From assembly GCF_001306455.1 (NCBI RefSeq), contig NZ_LGTQ01000005.1, positions 310,001-374,000 on the forward strand: DNA of 64,000 nucleotides. Reading direction: 5' to 3'. Shown here one piece after another: positions 54,531 to 63,399 of this stretch. The notes beneath the pieces were generated by a model. That model made no database searches. It saw nothing but the letters and a program-made list of their open reading frames with translations, and was not told where the DNA came from. Position 1 is the first letter of the stretch; every line of letters begins with the position of its first letter. This DNA comes from Jiulongibacter sediminis. Lineage in GTDB: Bacteria > Bacteroidota > Bacteroidia > Cytophagales > Spirosomataceae. The position numbers and the translations under genes are program-made.

Positions 54531-55433
54531 TTGCCGGCTCCAATCGTCCTTTTTTGTTTTAACAGGCCTGATCATCTTCGTCAAACCATTGATGGTTTAA
54601 GAACTAATTCGCTGGCGACTGCCAGTGAATTATACGTGATCTGTGATGGCCCTCGTCATAATAGGCCGGAAGATTTGCCCAAGATAGAACAAGTAAGAAG
54701 TATAGTTACGGGAATAAACGGTTTTTCCCGCGTACATACTTTTTATTCAGCTGAAAATATGGGATTGGCAAAAGCGATCATAACCCATCTTAGTCGTTTA
54801 TTTGCCTCACACAAAGCCCTGATTGTGTTAGAGGATGATATCATTGTGCATCCTCTTTTTCTTGATTTTATGAATCAGGCTTTAGAAAAGTATAAGGAGA
54901 ATATGAGCATTTCTTCCGTTTCTGGTTATTCATACGGGCTAAATCTGCTAGGGCTGGAGAACGTTGAATTTGCATTAGTTAAGAGAGCCTCTTCATGGGG
55001 ATGGGGTACGTGGAGTAACCGATGGACTCAGGTCGATTGGGAGGTAAGGGGATTTAATGAGTTTATTTCGGACAGGTCTAAGGTTTTACAATTCGCAGAC
55101 GCCGGCAAAGATCAGGTTCCAATGCTTGTTAAACAACAAAAAGGGTTAATCCAATCATGGGCAGTACGATGGACCTATCATCATTATAAAACAAATACCT
55201 ACTGTTTGATTCCTGTAAAATCTCTTTTAAACAACATCGGAACCGATGGGACCGGAACAAACTTTAATATTAAAACCAAAAAATATGACGTTGAAATTGC
55301 TGATTACCAAAAGATAGAGCTGCCTTCAAAGATATCTCCGGACCCCGTCGTTCAACGTTTTATTCGCAACCATTTTAACCCTAGTTTTTTCAGGAGAATT
55401 ATCAACTTTATAAAGTTTGGAGTCTGGCTCTGA
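54531..55433 (+). CDS. Glycosyltransferase (GT2-like)
   Basis: A 300-aa protein with APIVLFCFNRPDHLRQTI at the start, FYSAENMGLAKAIITHL, and metal-site ALIVLEDDIIVHPLF, followed by KRASSWGWGTWSNRW. This pattern is common in GT-A enzymes of surface glycan loci. It uses a TTG start because the frame is closed by a TAA 13 bp upstream with no ATG. Its end and the SDR end are 12 bp apart. Confidence 0.8.
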   Translation: MPAPIVLFCFNRPDHLRQTIDGLRTNSLATASELYVICDGPRHNRPEDLPKIEQVRSIVTGINGFSRVHTFYSAENMGLAKAIITHLSRLFASHKALIVLEDDIIVHPLFLDFMNQALEKYKENMSISSVSGYSYGLNLLGLENVEFALVKRASSWGWGTWSNRWTQVDWEVRGFNEFISDRSKVLQFADAGKDQVPMLVKQQKGLIQSWAVRWTYHHYKTNTYCLIPVKSLLNNIGTDGTGTNFNIKTKKYDVEIADYQKIELPSKISPDPVVQRFIRNHFNPSFFRRIINFIKFGVWL

Positions 55434-55445
55434 TAATATTCACCC

Positions 55446-56225
55446 TTATTTCGCTACCCAGCCACCATCAACAGGCATAATTGTGCCTACCATATAATCA
55501 CTGGCTGCTGATGAAAGAAATAGAGCTGCACCTTGAATTTCTTCCAGTTTGCCCCATCGACCTAATGAGGTAGCACCTACGATAAAGTTCTTCGCTTCTT
55601 CGGTATCGGCGATGGGTTCATTCATTTCTGTAAGAAAAGGACCTGGGCAGATGGCGTTCACGTTAATATTGAATGGAGATAGTTCTAAAGCGAGGGCTTT
55701 GGTCATGTTCACCACAGCTCCTTTTGAAGCCGTGTATGGGGTGCGATTAGCAAGGCCGACTACACCCAAAGTACTGGCGAGGTTGATAATTTTACCTGAT
55801 TTCTGTTTTTTCATATGGGGTGTGACCGCCCTGCTGGCCAGCCAGGTACCCGTTACGTTGATGTCCATTACTTTTTTGAAATCATTCAGACTCAGCTCGT
55901 CAATAGCCCCTCTAATGTTGATTCCGGCTGAATTGATTAAGACATCTATACTTCCGAAAGAATCTATGCAAGCTTTAGCCATAGCTTCAGTTTTGGTTTG
56001 ATCTGTCACATCGGTGGCATATCCTTTAGCTTTTGTACCATAGGCTTCTTCAATTTTTTGGGCTGCCGAATCGCATTCCTCCTGGGTACGGGAGACAAGA
56101 AAAACGTTTCCTCCTGCGGAGGCGATGGCTTCGGCCATAGCAAGGCCTAGTCCTTTTGAGCCGCCAGTGATGATGGCCGTTTTCCCTGACATATCGAATA
56201 GCTTAATTCCGGGTAGTTTTGACAT
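55446..56225 (-). CDS. SDR family oxidoreductase (gluconate 5-dehydrogenase-like)
   Basis: A 259-aa short-chain dehydrogenase. Cofactor motif TGGSKGLGLAMAE, active-site NSAGINIRGAI, catalytic Ser-Tyr-Lys in STLGVVGLANRTPYTASKGAVVN, and C-terminal GTIMPVDGGW. Cytoplasmic. Probably reduces or oxidises a sugar acid or keto sugar made by its operon partners. Confidence 0.92.
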   Translation of the reverse strand: MSKLPGIKLFDMSGKTAIITGGSKGLGLAMAEAIASAGGNVFLVSRTQEECDSAAQKIEEAYGTKAKGYATDVTDQTKTEAMAKACIDSFGSIDVLINSAGINIRGAIDELSLNDFKKVMDINVTGTWLASRAVTPHMKKQKSGKIINLASTLGVVGLANRTPYTASKGAVVNMTKALALELSPFNINVNAICPGPFLTEMNEPIADTEEAKNFIVGATSLGRWGKLEEIQGAALFLSSAASDYMVGTIMPVDGGWVAK

Positions 56226-56278
56226 AATATTTTAAAATACTTTTTGAGAGTTTCTTTTAAATGGGTTGAATGAGCAAA

Positions 56279-57361
56279 TTAAACAATACCAAGCTCTTTT
56301 CTGGCGTAATTCAAGCACGCAATTTGATTTTCCTCTTCCAATGCTAGTTGTTCGGCAAAGGATTGACCTGAAACCCTGGCTAATTTCTTTTCACTATAGT
56401 TTTCTTTGATGAGTCTTAAGTTCTTCGCCAGGTCTTTTCCAAGCCTATCTCCAAAAGTAATCCAGTATTGGTCGGTTAGAAAAGGAATAGGAAGTGGATC
56501 TCTCGTCATCATTTCTAAGTTGATTTTAACATTGGGATTATGCTTTCTGAGTTCCATGGTCATTCGGTTTAGGTCAAGAAAGCCCACTCCAAAAGGAACC
56601 TCAGATAACAGAAAGCCATCCTCATATTCTTCTATCCCCATATCTTTAAAATGGGTTGTGAAGGTGTATGGAGCAAGCTTTTCTACTACTTCATAAGGGT
56701 CTTCCAAAAAGGAAATGTTATTTCCGGTGTCAAGATTACAGCCTAGCCACTCACTGTCAAAATGTTTCAGAACGGCCACCATCTCATCCGCAGTCCAGTC
56801 TTTATGATTCTCAATGGCGAGTTTTACCTTATGTTTTCGAGCTACAGGCTCTGCCAGTCTCATTGATTTCATCGAATCTTTTTTAAACTGATTCCAGTCT
56901 TCAAGATTAGTAAAAGTCATATAACGTCTTCCACTCAGGCAGGCTGTTCTAATAATATCAACCCCACCTTCTTTAGCCATTTGAACATCTTTTTCAAATT
57001 GATCTACTTCACCTTCTGTTTTTGGAAGCCGAAGTTGCCCCTCAATCCACATACCGGTATCTTCCTGAAGTTTTCTCATTTTTTTTGCATAGTCAGAATC
57101 CCAACCATTGGCTAAAACCTGTGCTCCTCCGGTACCAAGATCGTAACAATGTTTCGCCATATCATAAGCTCCGGCAAAAATAGGATGAGCTGTTGTTCCT
57201 TCCGTATTCCTGCGGTTTCTTAAATGATAAGACCAGACGGAAATTCCGAGTGTATTTGGCTTAACATTGAAAGAAGACAGAGCGGGAAAAGCCGCTGCAG
57301 CGGCCATAGCCAGAGAAGTGTTTTTGATAAATTTTCTGCGGTCTAAATGATTGTTTTGCAT
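56279..57361 (-). CDS. Tat-exported TIM-barrel isomerase/epimerase
   Basis: A 360-aa protein with a twin-arginine signal (DRRKFIKNTSLAMAAAAAFPAL) and a sugar-phosphate-isomerase-like TIM barrel. Metal-type residues in LAIENHKDWTADEM, CNLDTGNNISFLED, TTHFKDM and INLEMMTRDP. It likely folds with a metal before export. Pairs with the upstream cytochrome protein and downstream SDR. Confidence 0.85.
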   Translation of the reverse strand: MQNNHLDRRKFIKNTSLAMAAAAAFPALSSFNVKPNTLGISVWSYHLRNRRNTEGTTAHPIFAGAYDMAKHCYDLGTGGAQVLANGWDSDYAKKMRKLQEDTGMWIEGQLRLPKTEGEVDQFEKDVQMAKEGGVDIIRTACLSGRRYMTFTNLEDWNQFKKDSMKSMRLAEPVARKHKVKLAIENHKDWTADEMVAVLKHFDSEWLGCNLDTGNNISFLEDPYEVVEKLAPYTFTTHFKDMGIEEYEDGFLLSEVPFGVGFLDLNRMTMELRKHNPNVKINLEMMTRDPLPIPFLTDQYWITFGDRLGKDLAKNLRLIKENYSEKKLARVSGQSFAEQLALEEENQIACLNYARKELGIV

Positions 57362-57379
57362 TTCAATAGAGTCTTGAGT

Positions 57380-59884
57380 TTACTTCTGTTCGTTCAGTTT
57401 TTCGGTGTGCGTTATCAGCTCTCGGGCTGTCCATGGTTGTACTTTCCCTTGTGATCTTACTCTTAGCATTCCCACTGTTCTTCGGGTTACAGGTGCTGCT
57501 GAGTGGCCCCATTCATTTCGGATGTAGGTCATTATGTTGGCTATATCCTCATCATTAAGCGTAGAATGAGAAGGCATCACGGGCAAAATATCCGGTACAT
57601 CATAGTGCGTTCCTTTCACGGTCAAAGGTCCCTCCAATCCATGAAGAAGTATCAAAGCCAGACGACTCTCGTCACCTGTAACCCATTCTGAACCTGAAAG
57701 CGGAGGAGCAAACCGTTTGACTCCCTTACCATTTGCTCCGTGGCAACCTGTGCAATAGGTCAAATAGGCTTTTCTTCCGGCACTATATTGTTTCAAACCT
57801 TCTGCATCTAATACAAAGGATGATTTCTCCTGAGTTTGTTCAACCGGTTTTTCTGGCCAGTGAAGAGCTTTGCTTAATCGCTCAGTTTCCAATGTGCCTT
57901 GCTCCAAAAGTTGAGGCTTGAAAGTCAGAGTCAATGGCTCTTCTTCAGAACTCATAGCTTCAGACGCCATACCTGTCAATAAGGCCTGAGTTTGCCAATT
58001 GTCTTTCTGACCTATCATATTCAATAGTTTATTGACTTCTTCAGGAATTCTCCTTTTTAGAATAATTGCTCCCAATTGATCAAAAAAGATATTTTGATGG
58101 TCCGTATTTTTCTGCCAGGAGGGTTGAGTTATGAGGTAATCAATGAGGTCTAACTCTCTGTTGCCGGAGGCACTCAGTGCAGCATCTCTCAATAAGGCAT
58201 CTTCTCCCTGGTTTGAAATAATTTGAGCTATCGCTCTAAATGCAACATCTTTTTCAAACTGATCCGATGACAGAAGCATTTGAAGTGCCAACGCATCACT
58301 GATACGGCCTGAAAGTACTTTAGTCAGGCCTATTTTAAGTTCACTTTTATTGATATTGTCATGTCGTGATGCTAGAGCAAGAGCACGGGCCTTAACGTCT
58401 TCGTTATCATCATTAGAGAGAAGTTGGAGTGTAAGAGACGGATTTAATACTCCTAGGTTTTCCATCACCGTCAGGGCACCTAATTGAGCATATGGCTCTG
58501 CATGTAATGCCACTTTCTCCAATTCAGGTAAATCTTGAGTTAGTTTGTTTTGGATCAAAAGACGTTTTGAATGCTCACGAGCCCACTGAAACGGACTTTC
58601 AAGTTGTTCAACTAAGCCTTTTGGGTCATTGGTTGATAATTCTGCTTTTGATAGAGCCTGAAAATTCTTGGGTGTTATTTTCCAGATGCGGCCCAAGTGT
58701 ACGTATTTATCAAGACCTCTTTTCAGCGTTTGCTCTCTAAGATATTCAGTCATATATGCCCCATGCTGATTTATTCCACGATACATATCGACAATATAGA
58801 TGGCTCCATCAGGGCCGCTCGTGATATGGACGGGTCTGAAACGCTCATCTGTAGAAGCCAAGAATTCCTTGCCATTAAAGGCATTCTTGGCTTCCAGATA
58901 ATTTCCGTTGGAATTCACCAGATTGAGTTTTACTAAATTACCCGCTGGTTCACAGACAAATACACTATTATAAAGGTTATCGGGAAAAACACCCCGACTT
59001 CTTTGAACGAAAGGAGAGCACGCCGATGTAAATTCCAGCAGTTTGCCTTCTTCATTTAATGTACCCGGTATGTAACCTCTGTTAATTGCCGGATTAGGCC
59101 TGGCGGGAAAAACTCTTCGGTCAATAGTTAGACCGTGGTCAATACCGGTAGTAGCCTCAAAATGAGGGTTTCTGTTTAAAAGATTGGGCTGAACCAGATC
59201 AGCATGTAGTTGCGACCAGTTGTAATTATAATAGAGTCGGCCTAAATCATCTTTGTCAATTCCCCATTGCCCTCTGAATTCGGTTTCTTCTTTGAGCCAT
59301 TCTTTCCCGTTTCTTTTATACCTGTATTTCGATTTGGCATTGTATATCCAGCCATCGTCGCCTAAAATAAGACCATTGGCCGAGTGTTCGGGTAGGCCAC
59401 CACCACCGTATTCTGCATCTACTAGTGTCCGTTTGTCAGAAACTCCGTCACCATCGGTATCTTCATAAAACCAAAGAGGAATGTTTTCAGCAATAAGGAC
59501 GCCGTCCGGGAAAAACTGTATGCCCCTGGGTAAAATAAGATTATCAGCGTATGTGGTTCTCTTGTCAAATTTGCCATCGCCGTCTTTATCTTCAAGGTAA
59601 GAGACGCGGCCTATCGGTGAATCTTCATTGCTACCATCGATATCATTCATAAAAGCCCGCATTTCTACTACCCAGAGCCTACCTTTTTCATCAAATTTTG
59701 CAAGAACAGGGTCTTCAAGAAGTGGCTCGGCAGCTACTAATTTGATATCGAAACCATCGGCAAGCTGAAAGGTTTTAAGCTCCTCCTCCGGAGATTTTGG
59801 AAGAGAAATTTCGTCATCAAAAAAATCAAATCCCTTGGGAAACAGAGACAAAACAAAGGCCAGTATCAGGCTTATTCTAAGCAT
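57380..59884 (-). CDS. Large periplasmic c-type cytochrome protein (PVC-type/NHL-like)
   Basis: An 834-aa exported protein: signal peptide (LVLSLFPKGF region), propeller domain (about 35-380) of the membrane-bound dehydrogenase family (FQLADGFDIKLVAAEPLL, LWVVEMRAFMND, DGWIYNAKSKYRYKR, GPDGAIYIVDMYRGI), HEAT-like helical repeats (about 430-650), and a C-terminal haem c domain with YCTGCHGANGKG (CxxCH) and the distal Met in VMPSHSTL. Family members are found in sugar- and polysaccharide-oxidising loci. Next gene follows 18 bp downstream. Confidence 0.88.
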   Translation of the reverse strand: MLRISLILAFVLSLFPKGFDFFDDEISLPKSPEEELKTFQLADGFDIKLVAAEPLLEDPVLAKFDEKGRLWVVEMRAFMNDIDGSNEDSPIGRVSYLEDKDGDGKFDKRTTYADNLILPRGIQFFPDGVLIAENIPLWFYEDTDGDGVSDKRTLVDAEYGGGGLPEHSANGLILGDDGWIYNAKSKYRYKRNGKEWLKEETEFRGQWGIDKDDLGRLYYNYNWSQLHADLVQPNLLNRNPHFEATTGIDHGLTIDRRVFPARPNPAINRGYIPGTLNEEGKLLEFTSACSPFVQRSRGVFPDNLYNSVFVCEPAGNLVKLNLVNSNGNYLEAKNAFNGKEFLASTDERFRPVHITSGPDGAIYIVDMYRGINQHGAYMTEYLREQTLKRGLDKYVHLGRIWKITPKNFQALSKAELSTNDPKGLVEQLESPFQWAREHSKRLLIQNKLTQDLPELEKVALHAEPYAQLGALTVMENLGVLNPSLTLQLLSNDDNEDVKARALALASRHDNINKSELKIGLTKVLSGRISDALALQMLLSSDQFEKDVAFRAIAQIISNQGEDALLRDAALSASGNRELDLIDYLITQPSWQKNTDHQNIFFDQLGAIILKRRIPEEVNKLLNMIGQKDNWQTQALLTGMASEAMSSEEEPLTLTFKPQLLEQGTLETERLSKALHWPEKPVEQTQEKSSFVLDAEGLKQYSAGRKAYLTYCTGCHGANGKGVKRFAPPLSGSEWVTGDESRLALILLHGLEGPLTVKGTHYDVPDILPVMPSHSTLNDEDIANIMTYIRNEWGHSAAPVTRRTVGMLRVRSQGKVQPWTARELITHTEKLNEQK

Positions 59885-59977
59885 TCTTTCTATAGGTTTG
59901 CGTAGAATAAAAATAGCCAGAATTTGATTATTTCCCGAAAGAATTGGAAGAAAGGGGGTAATTAGAAGATGTGTGGG

Positions 59978-60250
59978 CTATCTCTTTGAGATTTTATTGC
60001 CACTGATGTCTCGTTGAAGCTTACTTTTAAAGCGGTTGGTGTCTTCAGACCGCAGGTTTTGATGCTTGGTTTTTCGTCCACTTACCCGTTTTCGCCACAT
60101 TTTAAAACTGGATTGTTTCATCTCTTTTCTCATCAATTCAATGACCTCTTTTTCGGCAAGGCCAAATTGAAATTCAATGGCTTCAAAGGGCGTTCTGTCT
60201 TCCCAGGCCATTTCAATGATTCGGTCTGTTTCTCTTTCGGTTAGTCCCAT
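59978..60250 (-). CDS. TIGR03643 family protein
   Basis: A 90-aa basic protein with a helix-turn-helix-like N-half: [39 protein letters not shown]. This matches TIGR03643, a family of unknown function found next to photolyases. The C-terminal half is Lys/Arg-rich and could contact nucleic acid. Its first 10 bp overlap the end of the photolyase gene, so it is the last gene of the photolyase operon. Confidence 0.88.
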   Translation of the reverse strand: MGLTERETDRIIEMAWEDRTPFEAIEFQFGLAEKEVIELMRKEMKQSSFKMWRKRVSGRKTKHQNLRSEDTNRFKSKLQRDISGNKISKR

Positions 60251-61722
60251 ATCTGTCGGCTTGGTGTAGTGTGTCGTTCCAAAATACGTTTTGATTCAGT
60301 TTTTACTTTCTTCTGTTTCCGCATTCCCCAAAGAATATCGCTAGCTCTTTTTCTAGTTATTTTTTGGTCAATAATCGGGTAAGGATAATCCTCGCCAAGA
60401 GTAAAACCTATATCTGCGGCTTCAATGGCCGTCATTTCTTCGGGGGCGTGAATGTATTCCAAAGGAACCTTGGCGAGTTCAGGTACCCATTGCTTGATAA
60501 ATTCACCATCCGGATCATGCTTTCGGCTGTTCAAAGTCGGGTTGTAAATACGAACGGTATTGATGCCTGTTTCACCCGCTTGCATGATAATTTGCGGGAA
60601 ATGGATGCCGGGCTCAAAATCAAGAAACTGGCGAGCCAGATGCGGTGCGGCCAATTGCCAAGGTTGCCAAAGATGATGTGTAAAAAAGCTGACCAGCATA
60701 GCCCGCATTCTGAAATTGAGATAACCCGTTTCATTCAGACATCGCATGCAGGCATCTATCAATGGAAATCCTGTTTGACCAGTTTCCCAGGCCTCAACAA
60801 AAGCGGGATTGACCTCTTTTTCGATTTCTCTGAAGCCTTTATTGACCGGTCGAAACTCCATTTCGCATTCCATTTCAAATTTCTGGATGAAATGAGCCTG
60901 CCATCGTAAACGGGAGGTAAAACCATTCAAATCCCTTTTTTTACCACCATTTTCCGCCAGAGCCTTTGCCTTCTGCCAAACTTCTCTGACGCTAAGATTG
61001 CCCCAAGCCAGATACGGAGACAGACGGCTGCAGCTTTTCCGGGCAAGAAGGGGCTTTGAGATGTTTTTATTGTACGTTTTATAGCGGTCGGCCAGAAAAC
61101 TGTTCAGGTATTTCAGTGCCGTTTTTCGCCCTCCTTTTTGAAAGTTTTTTGAAGGTTCTTTTTCAAGTTGAAAGGGTTCAAAAATTGATGCTAATTGACT
61201 GAAAAATTCTTTTGAAATAAACTGGTCTTGAGCTGGTTTAAAGTCAAATAGCTCACTTTTCATGTAAGTATACCAGTCTTTTCGCCAGTCTTTTCTATTT
61301 TTCCGACCTCTGAAAACGCCGTTGTTGATATTCTCAAGCCACGCTATATTTTGATTTTCAAACCAATCTTTGAGATAAAGATCACGAGCAAAAGTGATTT
61401 TCAAGCCCGTTTCCTGATGAGAGAATACCTTGTTGATTTGCAGACTAGAATTGAGCCGCTCAAAAACATCTGCGGCCTCACCTTTGACAGTCAAAACGGC
61501 TGTTCCTTGTTCTTTAAGTTCTTCATTGAGGTCACTAAGTGATTGTTTGATAAAATCCCAGTGCCGCTTGCTATAATGTTCGTCTTGCTCCAAAGAAGGC
61601 TCCAGAATATATAGAAATAGTACAGGTTCCGGCTGCTGCAAAGCGTGATGAATGGCCTCGTTATCGGTAAGCCTAAGGTCTCTTTTGAACCATACGATAT
61701 TTACAGCTGGCTTAGTAGTCAT
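60241..61722 (-). CDS. Cryptochrome/photolyase family flavoprotein, divergent active site
   Basis: A 493-aa photolyase-fold protein: N-terminal antenna domain ([22 protein letters not shown]) and C-terminal FAD domain ([56 protein letters not shown]). Compared from memory with E. coli PhrB, the WQW region is replaced by FPQIIMQ (no FAD-proximal Trp), the HNR Asn by Phe (TGYLNFR), and the substrate Glu by Gln. It may not be a standard CPD photolyase. The ATG at 61722 overlaps the upstream gene by 11 bp. Confidence 0.88.
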   Translation of the reverse strand: MTTKPAVNIVWFKRDLRLTDNEAIHHALQQPEPVLFLYILEPSLEQDEHYSKRHWDFIKQSLSDLNEELKEQGTAVLTVKGEAADVFERLNSSLQINKVFSHQETGLKITFARDLYLKDWFENQNIAWLENINNGVFRGRKNRKDWRKDWYTYMKSELFDFKPAQDQFISKEFFSQLASIFEPFQLEKEPSKNFQKGGRKTALKYLNSFLADRYKTYNKNISKPLLARKSCSRLSPYLAWGNLSVREVWQKAKALAENGGKKRDLNGFTSRLRWQAHFIQKFEMECEMEFRPVNKGFREIEKEVNPAFVEAWETGQTGFPLIDACMRCLNETGYLNFRMRAMLVSFFTHHLWQPWQLAAPHLARQFLDFEPGIHFPQIIMQAGETGINTVRIYNPTLNSRKHDPDGEFIKQWVPELAKVPLEYIHAPEEMTAIEAADIGFTLGEDYPYPIIDQKITRKRASDILWGMRKQKKVKTESKRILERHTTPSRQIWD

Positions 61723-63244
61723 CAGTGTTTTCAATAATATCTGCAGCTCTTGCTTTGATGGCTTTTAATTCATCTTTTGAAATTTTATCCAGAAGGCTGA
61801 GCATCATGCTCATACGAGGATTTTTCTCGAAGTATTTTCGTTTTTCATCCAGGAAATTCCAGTAGAGCGAGTTGAACGGACAAGCCTTTTCGCCAGTCCG
61901 TTGTTTATGATCGTAATGGCAGCTATCGCAGTAATTGCTCATCTTATGAATGTAGGAGGCACTGGAAACGTAGGGTTTTGTGGCGAGGAGGCCGCCATCG
62001 GCCCATTGGCTCATTCCACGAGTGTTTGGTAACTGCACCCATTGAATGGCGTCAATGTAAATTCCTAAATACCAGTCATCAACTTCGTCAGGGTGTCTGA
62101 AAGTGAGCAAAGCAAAATTCCCGGTGATCATTAATCGCTGAATGTGATGAGCGTAGGCATTTCTCAGAGAGTTTTGAATGCAGTTGCTCAGGCAATTCAT
62201 TTTGGTCTTACCCGTCCAATAAAAATCAGGAAGCTTCTCATGATTCTCCAGCTCATTCCTCTGAGCGTATTCGGGCATCTGAGCCCAGTAAACGCCACGC
62301 ATGTACTCCCGCCAACCAATCACCTGACGAATAAAACCTTCTACTTGAGAGATGTCAATTTCATCCTGATGTTTCAGATAATATTTCTCAATTCTTTCCA
62401 CTACTTCACGGGCTGAAATCAATTTCAGGTTCATGGCAAATGAAAGACCTGAGTGATAAAGCATTGCCTTATCCGTGTGCATGGCATCCTGATAATCTCC
62501 GAAATGAATCAAAAGCTTTTCGCAGAAATAATCCAGCTGCTCTAAAGCCTCTTTTCGGCTTACCGGGAAATGAAATTGATCTTTTGGTAGCTGCCCGATG
62601 GTTTCAATGCCAGCTTCGTCAATCAGCTTTTTGAGGTGGCTCACCTCCTTTGTGAATAGTATAGGATCAGGTATTAAGGTCTGGTTTTTCCACTTTTTCT
62701 GATTGCTTTTGTCAAAATTCCATTTTCCACCAGCTGGTTCATCACCATTCATTAAAACATCATGTTTCTTTCGCATGGCACGATAGAAATTCTCCATCAG
62801 GTAAGTCTTTTTTCCTTTAAAAAACTCCTGCAGTTCGTTTCTGGAAGTATAAAAATGCTCGGTATCAAAGACCTCAGACTCAATTTCAATTTCTTCGCAA
62901 AACGCCCTAAGTTCTTCATCAAGCCGATATTCATCAGGAAGTAAGTATTCAAATTTCTGAATACTGTTTTCGCCAATGAGATTTTTGAGGTTTTTTGTGA
63001 GACTTTGAGTGTTTTTACGATGATCAAGTTGATAGTATATGACTTTATGGCCATTTTTTTCTAATTGCTCTGCAAAGGACCTCATGGCCAGAAAAAAGCC
63101 AACGATTTTTTGAATATGATGTCTCACATAATCGGTTTCCTGCCGCATCTCAAACATACAATAGGTGACCTGCTCATTGGTTTCCTGAAACCAGGAATGC
63201 TGGCTATTAACTTGATCACCCAGAATTAGTCGTAGTGTTTGCAT
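61712..63244 (-). CDS. FeS-containing (6-4) photolyase / bacterial cryptochrome (PhrB/CryB type)
   Basis: A 510-aa protein of the prokaryotic (6-4) photolyase group. The start [18 protein letters not shown] is typical, [17 protein letters not shown] carries the conserved His pair, and the four 4Fe-4S cysteines appear to be in KMNCLSNC and [21 protein letters not shown]. It repairs (6-4) photoproducts or acts as a light sensor. The ATG at 63244 is preferred over 63295; it overlaps the DUF2256 gene by 29 bp. Confidence 0.9.
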   Translation of the reverse strand: MQTLRLILGDQVNSQHSWFQETNEQVTYCMFEMRQETDYVRHHIQKIVGFFLAMRSFAEQLEKNGHKVIYYQLDHRKNTQSLTKNLKNLIGENSIQKFEYLLPDEYRLDEELRAFCEEIEIESEVFDTEHFYTSRNELQEFFKGKKTYLMENFYRAMRKKHDVLMNGDEPAGGKWNFDKSNQKKWKNQTLIPDPILFTKEVSHLKKLIDEAGIETIGQLPKDQFHFPVSRKEALEQLDYFCEKLLIHFGDYQDAMHTDKAMLYHSGLSFAMNLKLISAREVVERIEKYYLKHQDEIDISQVEGFIRQVIGWREYMRGVYWAQMPEYAQRNELENHEKLPDFYWTGKTKMNCLSNCIQNSLRNAYAHHIQRLMITGNFALLTFRHPDEVDDWYLGIYIDAIQWVQLPNTRGMSQWADGGLLATKPYVSSASYIHKMSNYCDSCHYDHKQRTGEKACPFNSLYWNFLDEKRKYFEKNPRMSMMLSLLDKISKDELKAIKARAADIIENTDDY

Positions 63245-63377
63245 CTTTTGATTTTCTTGCTCCACTGCAGCGTTTGCTACAGTATTTAACCTCATCCCAG
63301 TTTTTCTCCCATTTCTTTCTCCAGGTGAAGGGCCGCTGGCAAACAGGACATATTTTTTCAGGAAGAGGCTTTTTCAT
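63216..63377 (-). CDS. DUF2256 small zinc-finger-like protein
   Basis: A 53-aa protein found by reading the minus strand (ATG at 63375-63377, TGA at 63216-63218). It has two Cys pairs, [10 protein letters not shown] and KYCSKRC, and the strongly conserved block [16 protein letters not shown], matching DUF2256. The Cys pairs probably bind zinc. Such genes commonly sit beside photolyases. It starts 23 bp after the flavin reductase-like gene and overlaps the next photolyase gene by 29 bp. Confidence 0.9.
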   Translation of the reverse strand: MKKPLPEKICPVCQRPFTWRKKWEKNWDEVKYCSKRCSGARKSKDANTTTNSG

Positions 63378-63399
63378 GTCGGTTGGAGTATCCTTCTCC

